A stretch of DNA of 64,000 nucleotides, taken from contig NC_091048.1 in the NCBI RefSeq assembly GCF_963966145.1, positions 13,764,001 to 13,828,000 of the forward strand, in the 5' to 3' direction. The translations under genes were made by a program, and so were the position numbers. A model generated the notes under the pieces. That model ran no database searches. It was not told the DNA's origin and worked only from the letters and a program-made list of their open reading frames with translations. This DNA is from Tenebrio molitor (lineage: Eukaryota; Arthropoda; Insecta; Coleoptera; Tenebrionidae). This document shows positions 31,851-42,707 of the stretch, piece by piece. Positions within the stretch are counted from its first letter, which is position 1. Each line of letters begins with the position of its first letter.

Positions 31851-32620
31851 TAGTCCATTTTTTTATTATAGTCCGATGAGCTTAGTCCGAAACAAGAAAT
31901 CGACATGACCTGCGTCTGCTTTCGACATTTGACAGCAGTGCATGGTTCTACCAATATTTGAAAATTTATTTAGGCAACATGAGACAGGTATCATAACAAA
32001 TTTCAATTTTTAAGATTTTGAGTTGTGTTCTTTCGTGCTTTGTTGGTTTTTCTGCAAATTCATTCCTCCGATTTAATTTTGTCTTTCAAAACCGCTCCCT
32101 TCAGAACTCTTTTGATAACTATTTACATATTTATCAACTAATAGGTCAGATATATTAAAAATTGTTTGAAAACAGTACTAAACAACCACGTTTAAACTGT
32201 CTTTCTTTCTTCCTAGATTTTGTTTCGGCAACGCCATGAATTAGTTTACCCCCATACCTGTTAACTTCCAGTCTTGCAATTCCAATATTATTTTTGCAAT
32301 TTACAAATTCTGTAAATGAATCTGTCCACATGCTTTTCCTTGGCATCATACGGAAGACATTTCAAGCAAAATTAAACAAAACTATCACAAATAATGTGGT
32401 TAAAACGTAACCTAAAAATTTGACGTCGCTAATGTAATAAACGTACAACTCGTGTCTTGCTCGAATCACACATGCTAAAGCGAGATGCATAGTGGGACAG
32501 GCTTAATACAATACGTACAAGAATTCAATACTTTGTTTACATTCTGTTGAAAAGAGATAGCAATATGACAGTTGTTCTGCTTTTTAATTGATACATCGGA
32601 CTATAATTAAAAAATAGACT
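31851..32620. mobile_element. TIR element, ~770 bp
   Basis: TAGTCCATTTTTTTATTATA, then GTCCGATG, is mirrored by CATCGGACTATAATTAAAAA ATAGACTA. It abuts the previous element. A minus frame (32349-32155) starting MPRKSMWTDSFTEF is a possible remnant of unknown family. Confidence 0.7.
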
Positions 32621-32976
32621 AAAGTCCATTCAAAAATCAAAAAACCACCACCTGTTGCTTTAGGTTGGTAAAATTTTAAAAACCCTAGGTAGATATTTTT
32701 TCATACTATGTTGGTAACTATAAATTATGACATTTATTTGATTCAAAATAAAATTCAGTTGCTTTCGTTCATACATATTGTTTTATTAGCAGCACGTTTA
32801 ATTTATTTATTGATTCTTAGTGTTTTTACTTAAACGTGACCACAAAAACAAGACATTTTATAAACACTTAACCTCAAAATTACAATTCTCACCAAATTTT
32901 ACACTAAACAGCGTTGCCGATAGTAATTGTAGAGGAAAATGCGACGTTGGTGGTTTTTTGATTTTTGAATGGACTT
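32621..32976. mobile_element. TIR element, ~355 bp
   Basis: AAAGTCCATTCAAAAATCAA AAAACCACCACC mirrored by GGTGGTTTTTTGATTTTTGA ATGGACTTTA: about 32 bp with near identity. It abuts its neighbours on both sides. Noncoding. Confidence 0.8.
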
Positions 32977-32979
32977 TAT

Positions 32980-33653
32980 ATATAATGCATTCATTTTTGT
33001 AATGACGAACTGGAACTTTTTTTTTGTTAGATTTTTTTACAAAATAAATGAAAATTAGACAGTTGGCAATGATTTAAATTGTCATATTATTGTCACTGCC
33101 AAAATGAATGAAATTCCAAAACGAAGTAAAGCATCAATAAGCAAGCAGACAAACCAGCACATTTTAAAGGCTTTCAACAAAATAAAAGAAATTACTCATG
33201 GAGATAATGGAAACGCAAGTACGAAAAGGACAAAATTGTAGCGACGGCGGATGTTTTTTCGGTAAATTCTAATCTAAAATAAAACTCTTCCTAAGTGCTG
33301 TACAGGCTTCAGTCCTAGAAGTATGTACAAAATTTTAGATGAAGGACAAGGACAAGGTTTATGGGAATTAGGTATTGTTAATTTGGTTGAAGATTCCGAT
33401 TCGGACGTTACGTAGGTTCAACTGCCTTTTCGTATTTGTTTAGTGTAACTTTGTTTTTTTTTCAAAATACATAATTAAACAAATTTAATTTCACTATGCT
33501 TTGATTGGGATCAGTTTTGACAGGACAAATGACGTGACCCATAACCTAACTTTTTAAAAGCCCAAATTCGCGGTAAAAAGATGTGTTCACAAGACAAAAG
33601 TTACTAAATTTAGTAACTTTAGTTCGTCATTACAAAAATGAATGGATTATATG
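32980..33653 (+). mobile_element. TIR element, ~674 bp, with small transposase-like frames
   Basis: ATAATGCATTCATTTTTGTA ATGACGAACT mirrored by AGTTCGTCATTACAAAAATG AATGGATTAT. Inside, ATG 33104 opens MNEIPKRSKASISKQTNQHI (45 codons) and at 33304-33414 another frame reads GFSPRSMYKILDEGQGQG and ends VEDSDSDVT. The second looks like the helix-turn-helix and acidic tail of a deleted transposase. Confidence 0.65.
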
Positions 33654-33757
33654 TAATTTAGCTAAAAATGTCAAAATGACGCTTTCCTGTTCTGATTAAT
33701 GAAATCAAAAATTAAGTTCATCAACTGTCATTTTGACATTTTTAGCCAAATTACATC
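33648..33757. mobile_element. MITE, ~110 bp
   Basis: TGTAATTTAGCTAAAAATGT CAAAATGAC mirrored by GTCATTTTGACATTTTTAGC CAAATTACA. It overlaps the edge of the preceding element. Confidence 0.75.
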
Positions 33758-34621
33758 TCTATAATGTATTCCAACTTTAAAAAAACCTGTATATCTGAAT
33801 AAAAGTTTGGTTAGGAATTTTGAAAATTTTGATGGCAGTGTTGTCATACTTATGTTCCGCTTTTTTGGGAATCGATTGAAACTGTATTACAAGAAATTAA
33901 TAGAGAATCCAGCATTTTTTATTAAAAATAGCAATTGAAAAAAAAAAAGACAAATCAAAATGTAAACATCTGGTGGAGGCTTTAGTCGTTGAATGAGTTT
34001 CAAGAACGCTTGCTTTAGTTTAACAAGCAGAAAACGGATAGGTAAGTTCTCCAAAATGGAATCACTTTTTTTAAAAAACATCTACACTTTAACCTCCTCC
34101 ATTATTTCATCTTCAGAATTATCTTCATCATTGGATTTCGAATCATCTTCTAATGTTCGGCCAGATCTCTTTTAAAAAATGGTTCCACTTTTCTGATTTT
34201 CCTCTTTTTGTAGTTCTAGTAACCTCCAGACCCTTTTTTGTAATTATGCAATATACATATAACAGATTTTCGCACCTATAAATTAATTATACAGTTCAGG
34301 ATTTCATCGAATACAAATTCATTGTTCTCACATTGAAGATATTCATCAATCTGTTAATAATCGCATCATTACTTAGATCGGGCCTATCTCGTTTAAAATG
34401 TGTGTAGCCCTTCAACACACTACGTTTTGTCTCGACAAGCGCAACTTTTGGTATTATGCACTTGTAGTAAACCCTTTAAATTATTACTTTGTGTTGTTTA
34501 ATTTAAAATAAATTAGAAAAACGTCAAAATGACATTTTTCTTCAAACGTCCGTAAATTATGACATTATCCTGCTGTATTGATAATGCTAAAGTGTCACTT
34601 CATTGTCATGGCATCTAACGA
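33758..34621. other. Transposon debris, no intact gene
   Basis: A minus frame near 34157-34081 reads LEDDSKSNDEDNSEDEIMEE and ends VKV, an acidic C-terminal tail like the one at 31.25 kb. Nothing else is recognisable; no clear TIR pair found. Confidence 0.4.
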
Positions 34622-34808
34622 GCTGACGAGCGGCGGATAAAGTTATTATCTCCGCTGAGAGCGGCAGATAATAGTAATTAACGTTATAAGTCCGGGAACT
34701 CATAGTTTACAGTACGAGTTAGACGTTTAAGGACGAGGCGACGAAGGAGCCGAGTCTTGAAACTCGAAACGAGTACTGTAAAAAGAGTTCAGGGACGAAT
34801 GTCGTTAT
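34622..34808. repeat. Palindromic repeats with GAG/CGA centres
   Basis: Two adjoining structures: GCGGCGGATAAAGTTATTAT...GCGGCAGATAATAG, and AACTCATAGTTTACAGTACG...AACGAGTACTGTAAAAAGAG around a centre GGACGAGGCGACGAAGGAGC. A related TTATTATCTCCGCTGA string recurs twice at 36158-36206. Confidence 0.65.
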
Positions 34809-35011
34809 GTATTTTATTTCATCCTGCCTCAAATTTCGTTTGAAAGAAACATTGAAATTAATTTCAAAATAATTCAACAAAAGCTCCAAATCTAGTCACA
34901 TTTTTGGAACATGATTAGCAACGGCTGTTTGGCAATTGTTTATTTTGTTGAAATAATTTGGTGCGTCAAAATGACTTCTAAAGCAAATCCTCCAGAAATT
35001 GTAAGAAAATC

Positions 35012-35734
35012 TGGAGCGCGTTCATAAAATATGGGCGAAGGTAGAGTGTGGGGAATATCACGTGACTGCAGTGTCACTCCGGCATTATGAACGGAATCGG
35101 GTAAACGCGTGTTTTTTGTTTTTGTAAATGTCAACATTGTCAACTCACATTTAATTGTCGTCTATTTAACCACCTGCTTAAATGAAGATCAACAAATTAA
35201 AAATGCAATTTGACGAAAGAAAAAGAAAATTAATTGTTTCTGGGCCAAAAAACGGTTTTTCCCTGTAAATTTGTTATCCCCGGATTCAATACAGGAAGGG
35301 GAAGAAGAGAATATAAGTGTGGTTGCACAAGGAATACCTTTAAGAATTGGATATGTTGAACGGATTGCACCGGGGTTAACCAACAGATAATTTCAAATGC
35401 ATTGCAGTCAGCCATTCCAGTTTCGAAAATTTTGTCCCCATTATTGAAAACATAATTTAAAAATGTATAAAAACACCTTAGAACATATTTTTTCATGCAG
35501 CCGCCGCTTCACTGCCGCCAGATATTTGACAGATGTCAAATCTGACGTATGGGTAATTTCTCCCGCACCGCTAGACATCGGTAACATGGGCACACTCCTT
35601 GTGTCACTCTAAACATTTGTGAACGATCTGGGGTAGCGTGATTATTCCCTCAATTTTAATTTGTGAACGGCGTTTGGGTGACCCATGGGTAACCTTTATA
35701 CCTACCCAGAGTATTTATGAACGCGCTCCTGCAG
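35012..35734. mobile_element. TIR element, ~723 bp, short TIRs
   Basis: GGAGCGCGTTCATAAA mirrored by TTTATGAACGCGCTCC. Interior AT-rich; small frames on both strands (35189-35496) show no motif I know. Confidence 0.65.
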
Positions 35735-36284
35735 AAGCCTGTGCTGAATTAATACATAGCAACCTCATAGCAAGTCAGGTAAAAGATATCAAAAACAATT
35801 CAGCCATTTTTGTAAATGAAAATCAGAAAATAATGTGAAAAAAATAACGGAAGAGGATATGCTGGCTGGCCTATTTTTAAGATTTGGTTTAAATTGTTGT
35901 ATTATTTTATTTGTGAATTAACGTTTTTAGTCTGAGAAGGTTAAGTGCATCTACTTTGTGGCCGAGATAGTTAAATTGTTAATTTCGATTTAGATGTAGT
36001 TTTGAATAAAACATTTCTTAAACCTGAATAATTGTTATTGCGATTGTTACTTTTGTGTTTCCAATAGCAACACTTAACCGGCGTCCGGCCGTTTTTTGCG
36101 TTTTCCCGGATTCAAACTGATGACGTAAAGTATTGAAATTTGACACAGGATGAAATAAAGTTATTATCTCCGCTGAGGGCGTCCGTGAAGTTATTATCTC
36201 CGTTGATGAGCGGCAGTAAAGTAAACTAGCTAAATCATTTGAAATTCCTACCTGGTTTCTTAACATGTCTTAAATAATTTGTTA
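35735..36284. other. No gene recognised
   Basis: Spacer within the 6.4-kb composite. Duplicate TTATTATCTCCG(C/T)TGA strings near 36160 and 36192 link it to the palindrome at 34.62 kb. Confidence 0.4.
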
Positions 36285-36428
36285 TGAAGGTTTGAAGAAA
36301 AAATAAGATATGTTATTCGGAGCAAAAATGGTTTTATGTGCTTTGGCTGGTTTGTCTGCCTCACTGCGTTCGGCAGCCAATCTACCAGCCGTAGCACATA
36401 AAACTTCATTTTTGTTCCTCATAACATA
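36285..36428. repeat. 120-bp hairpin repeat, copy 2 (site without MITE)
   Basis: Same AAGGTTTGAAGAAAAAATA flank as 4104, here separated from the hairpin (36308-36428) by only a few bases. It is the unoccupied version of the site that holds the family A MITE at 4126-4481. Confidence 0.8.
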
Positions 36429-36742
36429 ATATACTATTATTGATAATTTTATTTACTTTTTATCCTTTTTGTTTTAGAATCATCTTGCAACATAGCACTT
36501 CAAATTTAGTTATAAAAGATTTACAACCAAAATGAAATGAAATATAACTACTACTTTCCTCAGTACTGCCAATTTAATAAAATTAAAGCATGGCAACCTA
36601 TCGTTTTTTTAAAGATGCAACAGATTATACGTTGATTATTAAATTAAATCACATTATAAACGGTATCAAGTGATCAGCGTCATTAGTATTTTTGGTTGCA
36701 TACAAAATAAATTCAGGAATAAACCTTATGTGACTTGCCCTG

Positions 36743-37863
36743 TATTTTGTCAAGCATGGTCACTACCCTGTACAAGGTTATCCACATACTGAGCTACTCC
36801 CAGAATTTGACATGTGATCGTTAAAGGTTTGGCGTGATTACTTAATTGTTTTGATCTTATTTAAAATTATTAACTTTAGGACAACTCAACATACATATAC
36901 CAGTGTTTAATACCAGGAAAACTTGTACTTTCTATTATGGATACACCCCAGTCATCTTCTCCACTCACCATTGTTTAGCATGTGTAATTGTTATAGTAGA
37001 TTTCAAGAAATGGTTCCAAGTCTAGATATTTTTAATGATAATCTTCAGAGCAGGCCCTGGACATCTTTATGGGAAAATTTAATTTTTATTTAGTGTATTT
37101 TAGTTTAGTGTTATATAGTTTGATTTGTGTGTAGTGTAAATGTTTAGTGTTCGTTTTTAAATTGGTTTTCAACACATACGAGTATCGAGTTTCGAGTATT
37201 ACATTTACAAACATTATTGTCGGTTGGCTTGAGAAGATTTGAGAAGTTATCCTTCCCTTGACAGCTATCTTAAAAATTATTATATCGTAAACGGTAGGTG
37301 GTTACTGCATTTAGTCTAGTTTTAGATAGGTATATTACTTGTTATGTATGTAGATAGGTATGATGCACCTTTTTGGTTCATTATGAATGGTCGGCGGTAG
37401 GTATTTATGTAATTTATATTGTTAGTTGTTACTTTTATGTATGAAAATATTAATACAAACGAATTATTTCACATTTCTGGCTCTTTATTTTTTAATTGAA
37501 AAATAAAAAATAAATCGGAATAACAGTATTATGCAACCCACCATGCATTTAGTATGGAGATACATTCTCAGATGGCGCTCACCGACGTCTACGATTTTAG
37601 CATGGGCTCGTACCTTCTTGTCTTGGTATATTCTTTGCTTCAGAGCTTTAAGTTAATGATTCAGTCGGCCATATCACATACTATTTATTGGACTTAGTGT
37701 GTAGTATTTTTGTCAATATGTAGTAGATTCTGTACACCTCTTTATTTTGTTTAGTAAGTACTTATAAGTTAGGTTTAGTTCATTCCATGTATTATTTTGT
37801 ATCCAAAACTGGGCCTCTCCGGTCTGCTGGATTAAATAAATATTATTATTATTATATTAGTAC
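36743..37863 (+). pseudogene. RT C-terminus and 3' end of the split non-LTR element
   Basis: Starts FVKHGHYPVQGYPHTELLPE and continues with a stop or shift to WRDYLIVLILFKIINFR, the region after the RT thumb in CR1/Jockey-type ORF2 proteins. From about 36960 it is noncoding 3' UTR, ending GGATTAAATAAATATTATTA. It pairs with the fragment at 29784-30296. Confidence 0.75.
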
Positions 37864-37866
37864 CGT

Positions 37867-37960
37867 TGTCAGATGACTTTTCAGGTATGAGGCCGAGATT
37901 TGAAGCACGAGGCGTTAGCCGAGTGATACAAAACAGGCCGAATACCTGAAAAGTGACAGC
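37867..37960. repeat. Palindromic repeat
   Basis: TGTCAGATGACTTTTCAGGT ATGAGGCC mirrored by GGCCGAATACCTGAAAAGTG ACA. The centre GAAGCACGAGGCGTTAGCCG fits the GAG/CGA class. Confidence 0.75.
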
Positions 37961-38894
37961 GCACAAATATTGAACAACTTTTTTCATGTTCGTTTGGGCA
38001 GTCTTAAAAACCGTTAATTCATTGTAAATTTTGAGGTTATGTTTGACACATGTCAAGTTGGATATATAACCGGGAAAGTTTATATACTGGGTGGGGCATC
38101 GTATGCGCGCACGCGAGAAATCGCGACTTCTAATTAAATAAAATTGTCTAAATTTTTCAGACTTACTTGGCTATTGGTAAGGTACATTTCATAATTTTTT
38201 GATAATTTTTCACTTACAAAGCCAAAAAAAATTAAAATGTAAATTTCAACCAAAAAGTCAAATTCTGATTTTTATACTAACCTACCCAGATTCACTTCCT
38301 ATAATTATTTACGAAATCTACGGAAAAAAATACCAATTAGATTTTGAATTAAACGCAGTTTTACATTTGAACTTTCAAAATCATTTTTATTTATGACCTC
38401 CTACTTGTGCTGTCGTAAATTTAGGTGACAATGGAAACTGTCAATTTTATGGCAAAAAGGTTTAAAACGGTCGGCTATACCTTTGTTGGGAAATTATACC
38501 ATTGTGCCGTAAATCACCCGTCTGGTTTACGTTTAAATAAAAAAGCGAATTATTTAGCTAACCAAGTCAAAATTTGTAATTGTGCCACCAGGGTTTGATG
38601 GGCTAGCAGATACAGATTCATTTAGTGTAAAAACTTTTTTGTAATATCTAGTTGTTAAAGGTGGCTTTCCGGACTGTTTGTCACCATGTAAACAACCTCA
38701 TAACGGCCGGAGTCCGTTATAGGTGTCCGTTATGAGCGGGAGCGGCCGTTATAAATGACTAAATAACTATAGCAACGTAAATCTAAACTTTATTTTTCAA
38801 CTTTTTTTACAATTGGTACAATAATTAATGTTTAATGTTATGGGACACACCTTGAATTAATCGAAATCCGTATGCCACTAGCAGATGTAGACGA

Positions 38895-39250
38895 GATCGA
38901 AGATGATGCTTCAGAATTTTAATACCAACACAAGCGCGATTTTGCAGGGAATAACGATGACTTCACTTGCTCTGCGGCCATCCGGACATCGGGAATATCT
39001 TGATCGCGATTTTTTATTCATTTCAGTCGTTTATTTTCAACGGAAAGTTAAGTGTTGAACAAACCTGACAAACAGCAGCAAATGGAGACAAGATTGAAGA
39101 TGATGCTTCACTAACACAAGCGCGATTTTGCAGGCAATAACGATGACCTCACTTCCGGACATCGAGAATATCTTGATTGCGATTTTTTATTGATTTCAGT
39201 CACTTATTTTCAACGGAAAGTTAAGCGTTGAACAAATCTGACAAACAACA
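38895..39250. repeat. Tandem duplication, ~175-bp unit, two copies
   Basis: GAAGATGATGCTTCA, CAACACAAGCGCGATTTTGC, TAACGATGAC, TATCTTGATCGCGATTTTTT and CAACGGAAAGTTAAG occur in the same order in both halves. The first copy has about 20 extra bases. Confidence 0.85.
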
Positions 39251-39409
39251 TTGAAACAATTTTTTTTCACAAACACCGGTTGACATGACGACGTCCTCCG
39301 CACACTTATTAATCATTCGGTTTTTTCGATGGCGTTGAAAAAAAAGTGTTTCAAAAAGATAATTTTGAACGAATCGTAGAGATATTACAAAAACTATTGT
39401 ACAATACAC

Positions 39410-39510
39410 GTCCGTTAGGGCCTTTACAGCCTAGCCAGTATTATTCGACTCGCTCTGCGAGCTCGTCTCACAAAATTTCTGGCTCGGCAGTAAAGGCTAT
39501 CCTAACGGAC
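39410..39510. repeat. Palindromic repeat
   Basis: GTCCGTTAGGGCCTTTACAG mirrored by CAGTAAAGGCTATCCTAACG GAC; the centre GACTCGCTCTGCGAGCTCGT is itself palindromic. Confidence 0.75.
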
Positions 39511-39719
39511 TTCTACTGTAAAATACTATATAGGTAAATTAACAGTTAATTTCAGAAAACTAATAAAACTGTTACGGCCTTATTTATTAACAAAAAAAAT
39601 TTAAAAAATTCTCAAATATAGCTTATCAATAATTAGTCAGGTATATAAAATTTCGCCAATTTTATTTAATTAGAAGTCGCGATTTCTCGCGTGCGCGTAT
39701 ACGATGCCCCACCCGGTAT

Positions 39720-40293
39720 TTAGGGTTATTCTAAATGATTGTAGTCCAAGTAGGCGTAAAAACTAAATCTAAAATTTATGGTTGCCGCTTCGTATAAAAA
39801 ACATCAAAGTGATGTGAATAGGTGAGTACACACCGTTCACACACAGGAGTTAAATTGGATGCAAAACCACTCAATATTTTTAGCATTGGTTGGAAAACAA
39901 CGCAACATTTTTGGATTCAACCGTTAATTAAAAAAAATAAATAAAATTCTCATCACCGCACACTTTTCACCTAAAAAATGACAGCGAAAAAAATTGACAG
40001 TTAACATGAAAGCGGCAAAAATTTCATAACATAGGCATGGCCTGCTTCGACTACAATCATTTAGAATATGTATAGTATTTTTACCCCTAATCACTTACAG
40101 GTACTTATACCTACAGGTAAGAAAACGGTCATTTTTGCCCGTTAGCTGCCATCAAATATTTGGCTGAGGTTATTTGACACCCCACCATAAATTACCGGAT
40201 GGCGTGCTTTAAGATCTGTTTCTTTGTTGGTGTGATTTATGATTTTCGTCAATATTTCTATTAGGGGTAAAAATACTATAACCCTGTATATGG
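39720..40293. mobile_element. TIR element (~370 bp) interrupted by a MITE near its right end
   Basis: AGGGTTATTCTAAATGATTG TAGTC at the left; at the right GACTACAATCATTTAGAATA is followed by the MITE 40073-40278 and then the rest of the terminus, ACCCTGTATA. A partial copy lies at 17690-18000. Confidence 0.75.
40073..40278. mobile_element. MITE, 206 bp, TA duplication
   Basis: TAGTATTTTTACCCCTAAT mirrored exactly by ATTAGGGGTAAAAATACTA, flanked by TA. Confidence 0.88.
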
Positions 40294-40338
40294 TCTGCCC
40301 AACAATATTTTGCGTTTATGATTTTGCTTTTTAAAGTA

Positions 40339-41087
40339 CCGGGTGAGATGAGTTTTATCGTCAGCACGATTAACCCTATTAAAAAATTATGTAGTAAAAA
40401 TTAAGAAACTTTAGGTTTACATTCCCTTAACATAAGACTGCAAATGTGTGTAATCAATTTTCACTTATCACTAAATTCAGAGCCATAAAATTTAAAAAAT
40501 CGATTTTGAGAAAAAAAAAATTTTTTCGTACAGGCTCATAATTCACAATTAATTCAAAGAATACATTTACGAAATTCGCATCAAAAGAAAATTATTCGCT
40601 TTTGAATTATTCCAATTTTAACATTAAGAGCGAAAAATGACCAAGATTTACAACTGCAGTGGCATAAATAAATATCTCATTGTTGGGAACATCTGTTGAC
40701 CACTTTTCTAGTAATTCTTAAGTACCTAAAGGGTATCATAAATAACCTACGTCAACTTCTTTTGTGGAACTGACCGCCCAATTTAATAATAAATCATAGC
40801 TAAATTTTAGGCTTTAATATCAAATTCCATTTATTTCACAAACCTGTGATGTTTTCATGATTTCAATGACACCAAATTTTTCCTGAATGTTTGAAAGGAC
40901 TCTCAGTGAAAAAATATGTAAATTAATGTAGCAGTTATTGAATTAAAACAAAATCTTCACCTGTTTTACTAAAAATTTTGAAATTTTTACAGACTGTTCT
41001 AGAGTGATACACAATCATTCCTGAATTTTTTGAGAATTTTAAATTGATGGATGTTTTCGCACTGACGATAAAACTCATCTCACCCGG
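40339..41087. mobile_element. TIR element, 749 bp, ~26-bp TIRs
   Basis: CCGGGTGAGATGAGTTTTAT CGTCAG mirrored exactly at 41062-41087, TA on both sides. No coding sequence seen. Confidence 0.85.
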
Positions 41088-41089
41088 TA

Positions 41090-41225
41090 CAGTCGAATGC
41101 AAAAAAAAAGTAGACAAGTTTTCGGCTGCTTCGTCCAGTCAATAGTGAGAAGTTGTCGGCATTAGAAAAGCCACATTTATAAAATAAAATAATAAATTTT
41201 TGTCTACTTTTTTCGCATTCGACTG
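41090..41225. mobile_element. MITE, 136 bp, sharing a TA with its neighbour
   Basis: CAGTCGAATGCAAAAAAAAA GTAGACAA mirrored by TTGTCTACTTTTTTCGCATT CGACTG. The TA at 41088-41089 serves both as the right flank of the previous element and the left flank of this one. Confidence 0.85.
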
Positions 41226-41362
41226 TACTTTACAGTGTACAAAGGCAGGAAGGACCAGGGTTGTATTTGGTAAATTTTTCAAAGAAAGACTTATGCCACC
41301 CTGCGGTGAACCGTCATAATGATTGGTAAAAATTACCAGGGGATTAGAGTCGTAAACACTAA

Positions 41363-42707
41363 GGGCCAGTTGTTCAGTGCTTGGTTAACCAAAAAATTTT
41401 TTGGTTACCAACCAATTTCTTGGTTACAGATTTTTCAGTCCATTTTCGTCTCTTAACCGCGGTTAAGTTAAACAAAATTTTAACCGACCGAAGAGGGCTC
41501 GGTTAACCGGTAGGGTTTGCGCAGTATTGTCAATTGTCATCATCACAATCACATCAGCTGTGGTTGTGGTTTGCACGTTGGATGATTTCTAGCTTATTTA
41601 GCTATTTTTGTGTTGCGATTAATTGTGAAAAAATGGAAAAGAGTGGTCGTTCCAAAAACTTTTCTAACAATGAAATAAATTTATTGGTGACTCTTAACAA
41701 AAAGTTGTCGATTCAAAAAAAACAGGGACTGTAACCAACAAAGAGAAAACAAAAATGTGGGGAAATATTGCTCTTTCGTTTAATTCACAAACAATAGAAG
41801 GCATTAATCGGGATGCAAAAGTGTTAAAAGAAAATTGGACCAATTTGAAACGTGTGACGGTGAAAAACTACGCTTTAGACAAGACCAATTTGTATTATGT
41901 TGGATATTTTCACGAATTTCCTCCAGTAACAGAACAACCGTGTTTTTGGAAGACTAAATCTAATGTAAAATTCTTCGTCGTTCCAATATTCTAATCTAAA
42001 TGATTCCTTCTAATTTGCAGTCGAGGATTTTTACAAATCCTTACCAAATTAAACACAAGACACTCTGCACCAAATTAACACAACTGTCAGCTGAGCTATT
42101 TACACCTCTAATTTCGAATTTTTAACCTGAAAATCTAATACGCACGTGATGCGCACAAGCAATGTTACCAATGTCACGAAAATAATGGTTACTTAACCTT
42201 ACTGGGGGAAATTCGTGAAAATATCCAACATAATACGAATTCGTCTTGTCTGAAGAATAGTTTTTCACCGTCACACACACGTTTCAAATTGGTCCACTTT
42301 TCTTTTAACACTTTTGCATCCCGATTAATTAATTAAACAATAGAGCAATTTTTTCCCACATTTTTGTTTTTTCTTTGTTGATTAGTCTGTTTTTTTTTTT
42401 GACTCGACAACTTTTTTGTTGAGGTCCACCAACATCATCAATAAATTTATTTCATTGGTAGAAAAGTTTTTGGAATGACCACTATTTGCAAGAAACCACG
42501 TGCACGTGCAAACCACAGCCACAGCTGATGTGATGATGACAATTAACAATACTGCGCAAACGCCACCGGTTAACCGAGCCCTCTTCGGTCGGTTAAAATT
42601 TTGTTTAACTTAATCACGGTTAACGGACGAACATTGACTGAAAAACCTGTAACCAAGAAATTGGTTGGTAACCAAAAATTTTTTTTGGTTTACTGAACAA
42701 CTGGCCC
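41363..42707. mobile_element. Foldback Harbinger-like element with Myb/SANT-like code on both arms
   Basis: Ends GGGCCAGTTGTTCAGT with mirrored ACTGAACAACTGGCCC, flanked by TAA on the left and TTA on the right. The arms (about 41363-41930 and 42187-42707) pair along more than 500 bp with about 90% identity by eye, leaving a ~250-bp centre. Each arm holds the same transposon-type DNA-binding segment. Confidence 0.82.
41632..41920 (+). pseudogene. Myb/SANT-like DNA-binding fragment (left arm)
   Basis: From ATG 41632 the frame reads MEKSGRSKNFSNNEINLLVT LNKKLSI and stops at TAA after KKQGL. The adjacent frame then continues TNKEKTKMWGNIALSFNSQT and VLKENWTNLKR. Order and spacing (NN.E...L......I.........W..I...FN......R....LK..W.NLK) fit the Myb/SANT-like domain of insect Harbinger partner proteins (Myb_DNA-bind_5 type). 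One frame change separates the halves. The right arm carries the same segment in reverse (about 42480-42200), also broken. No nuclease gene present. Confidence 0.6.

Larger units (their letters stand above)
30297..36742. mobile_element. Composite TIR element, 6446 bp, ~122-bp TIRs
   Basis: Ends CAGGGCAAGTCA in inverted orientation, flanked by TA (30295-30296 and 36743-36744). The arms stay about 85% alike for some 122 bp, including CCAAAAATACTAATGACGC and TTTATAATGTGATTTAATTT. The insertion interrupts a retrotransposon frame that is restored when it is removed, so the ends are well supported. The interior is a row of smaller TIR elements with transposase debris; what the original element encoded is not visible. 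Confidence 0.85.
29784..37863 (+). mobile_element. Non-LTR retrotransposon split by a 6.4-kb TIR element
   Basis: Left part 29784-30296 and right part 36743-37863 are two halves of one plus-strand element. The right part ends in TAAATAAATATTATTATTAT, the repeat tail typical of CR1/I-like elements. Taking out the inserted element (30297-36742) and one TA joins KYLY to FVKHGHYPVQGYP in frame across the RT C-terminal region. It is 5'-truncated and carries a deletion of the RT active site. 36960-37800 would be its 3' UTR. Confidence 0.85.
38087..39716. mobile_element. TIR element, 1630 bp, ~60-bp TIRs
   Basis: Ends CTGGGTGGGGCATCGTATGC and CCGGGTGGGGCATCGTATAC in inverted orientation, continuing GCGCACGCGAGAAATCGCGA CTTCTAATTAAATAAAATTG, flanked by TA. 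Two mismatches in about 60 bp. No long reading frame; 38895-39250 holds a tandem duplication and 39410-39510 a separate palindrome. No transposase family recognised. Confidence 0.85.
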
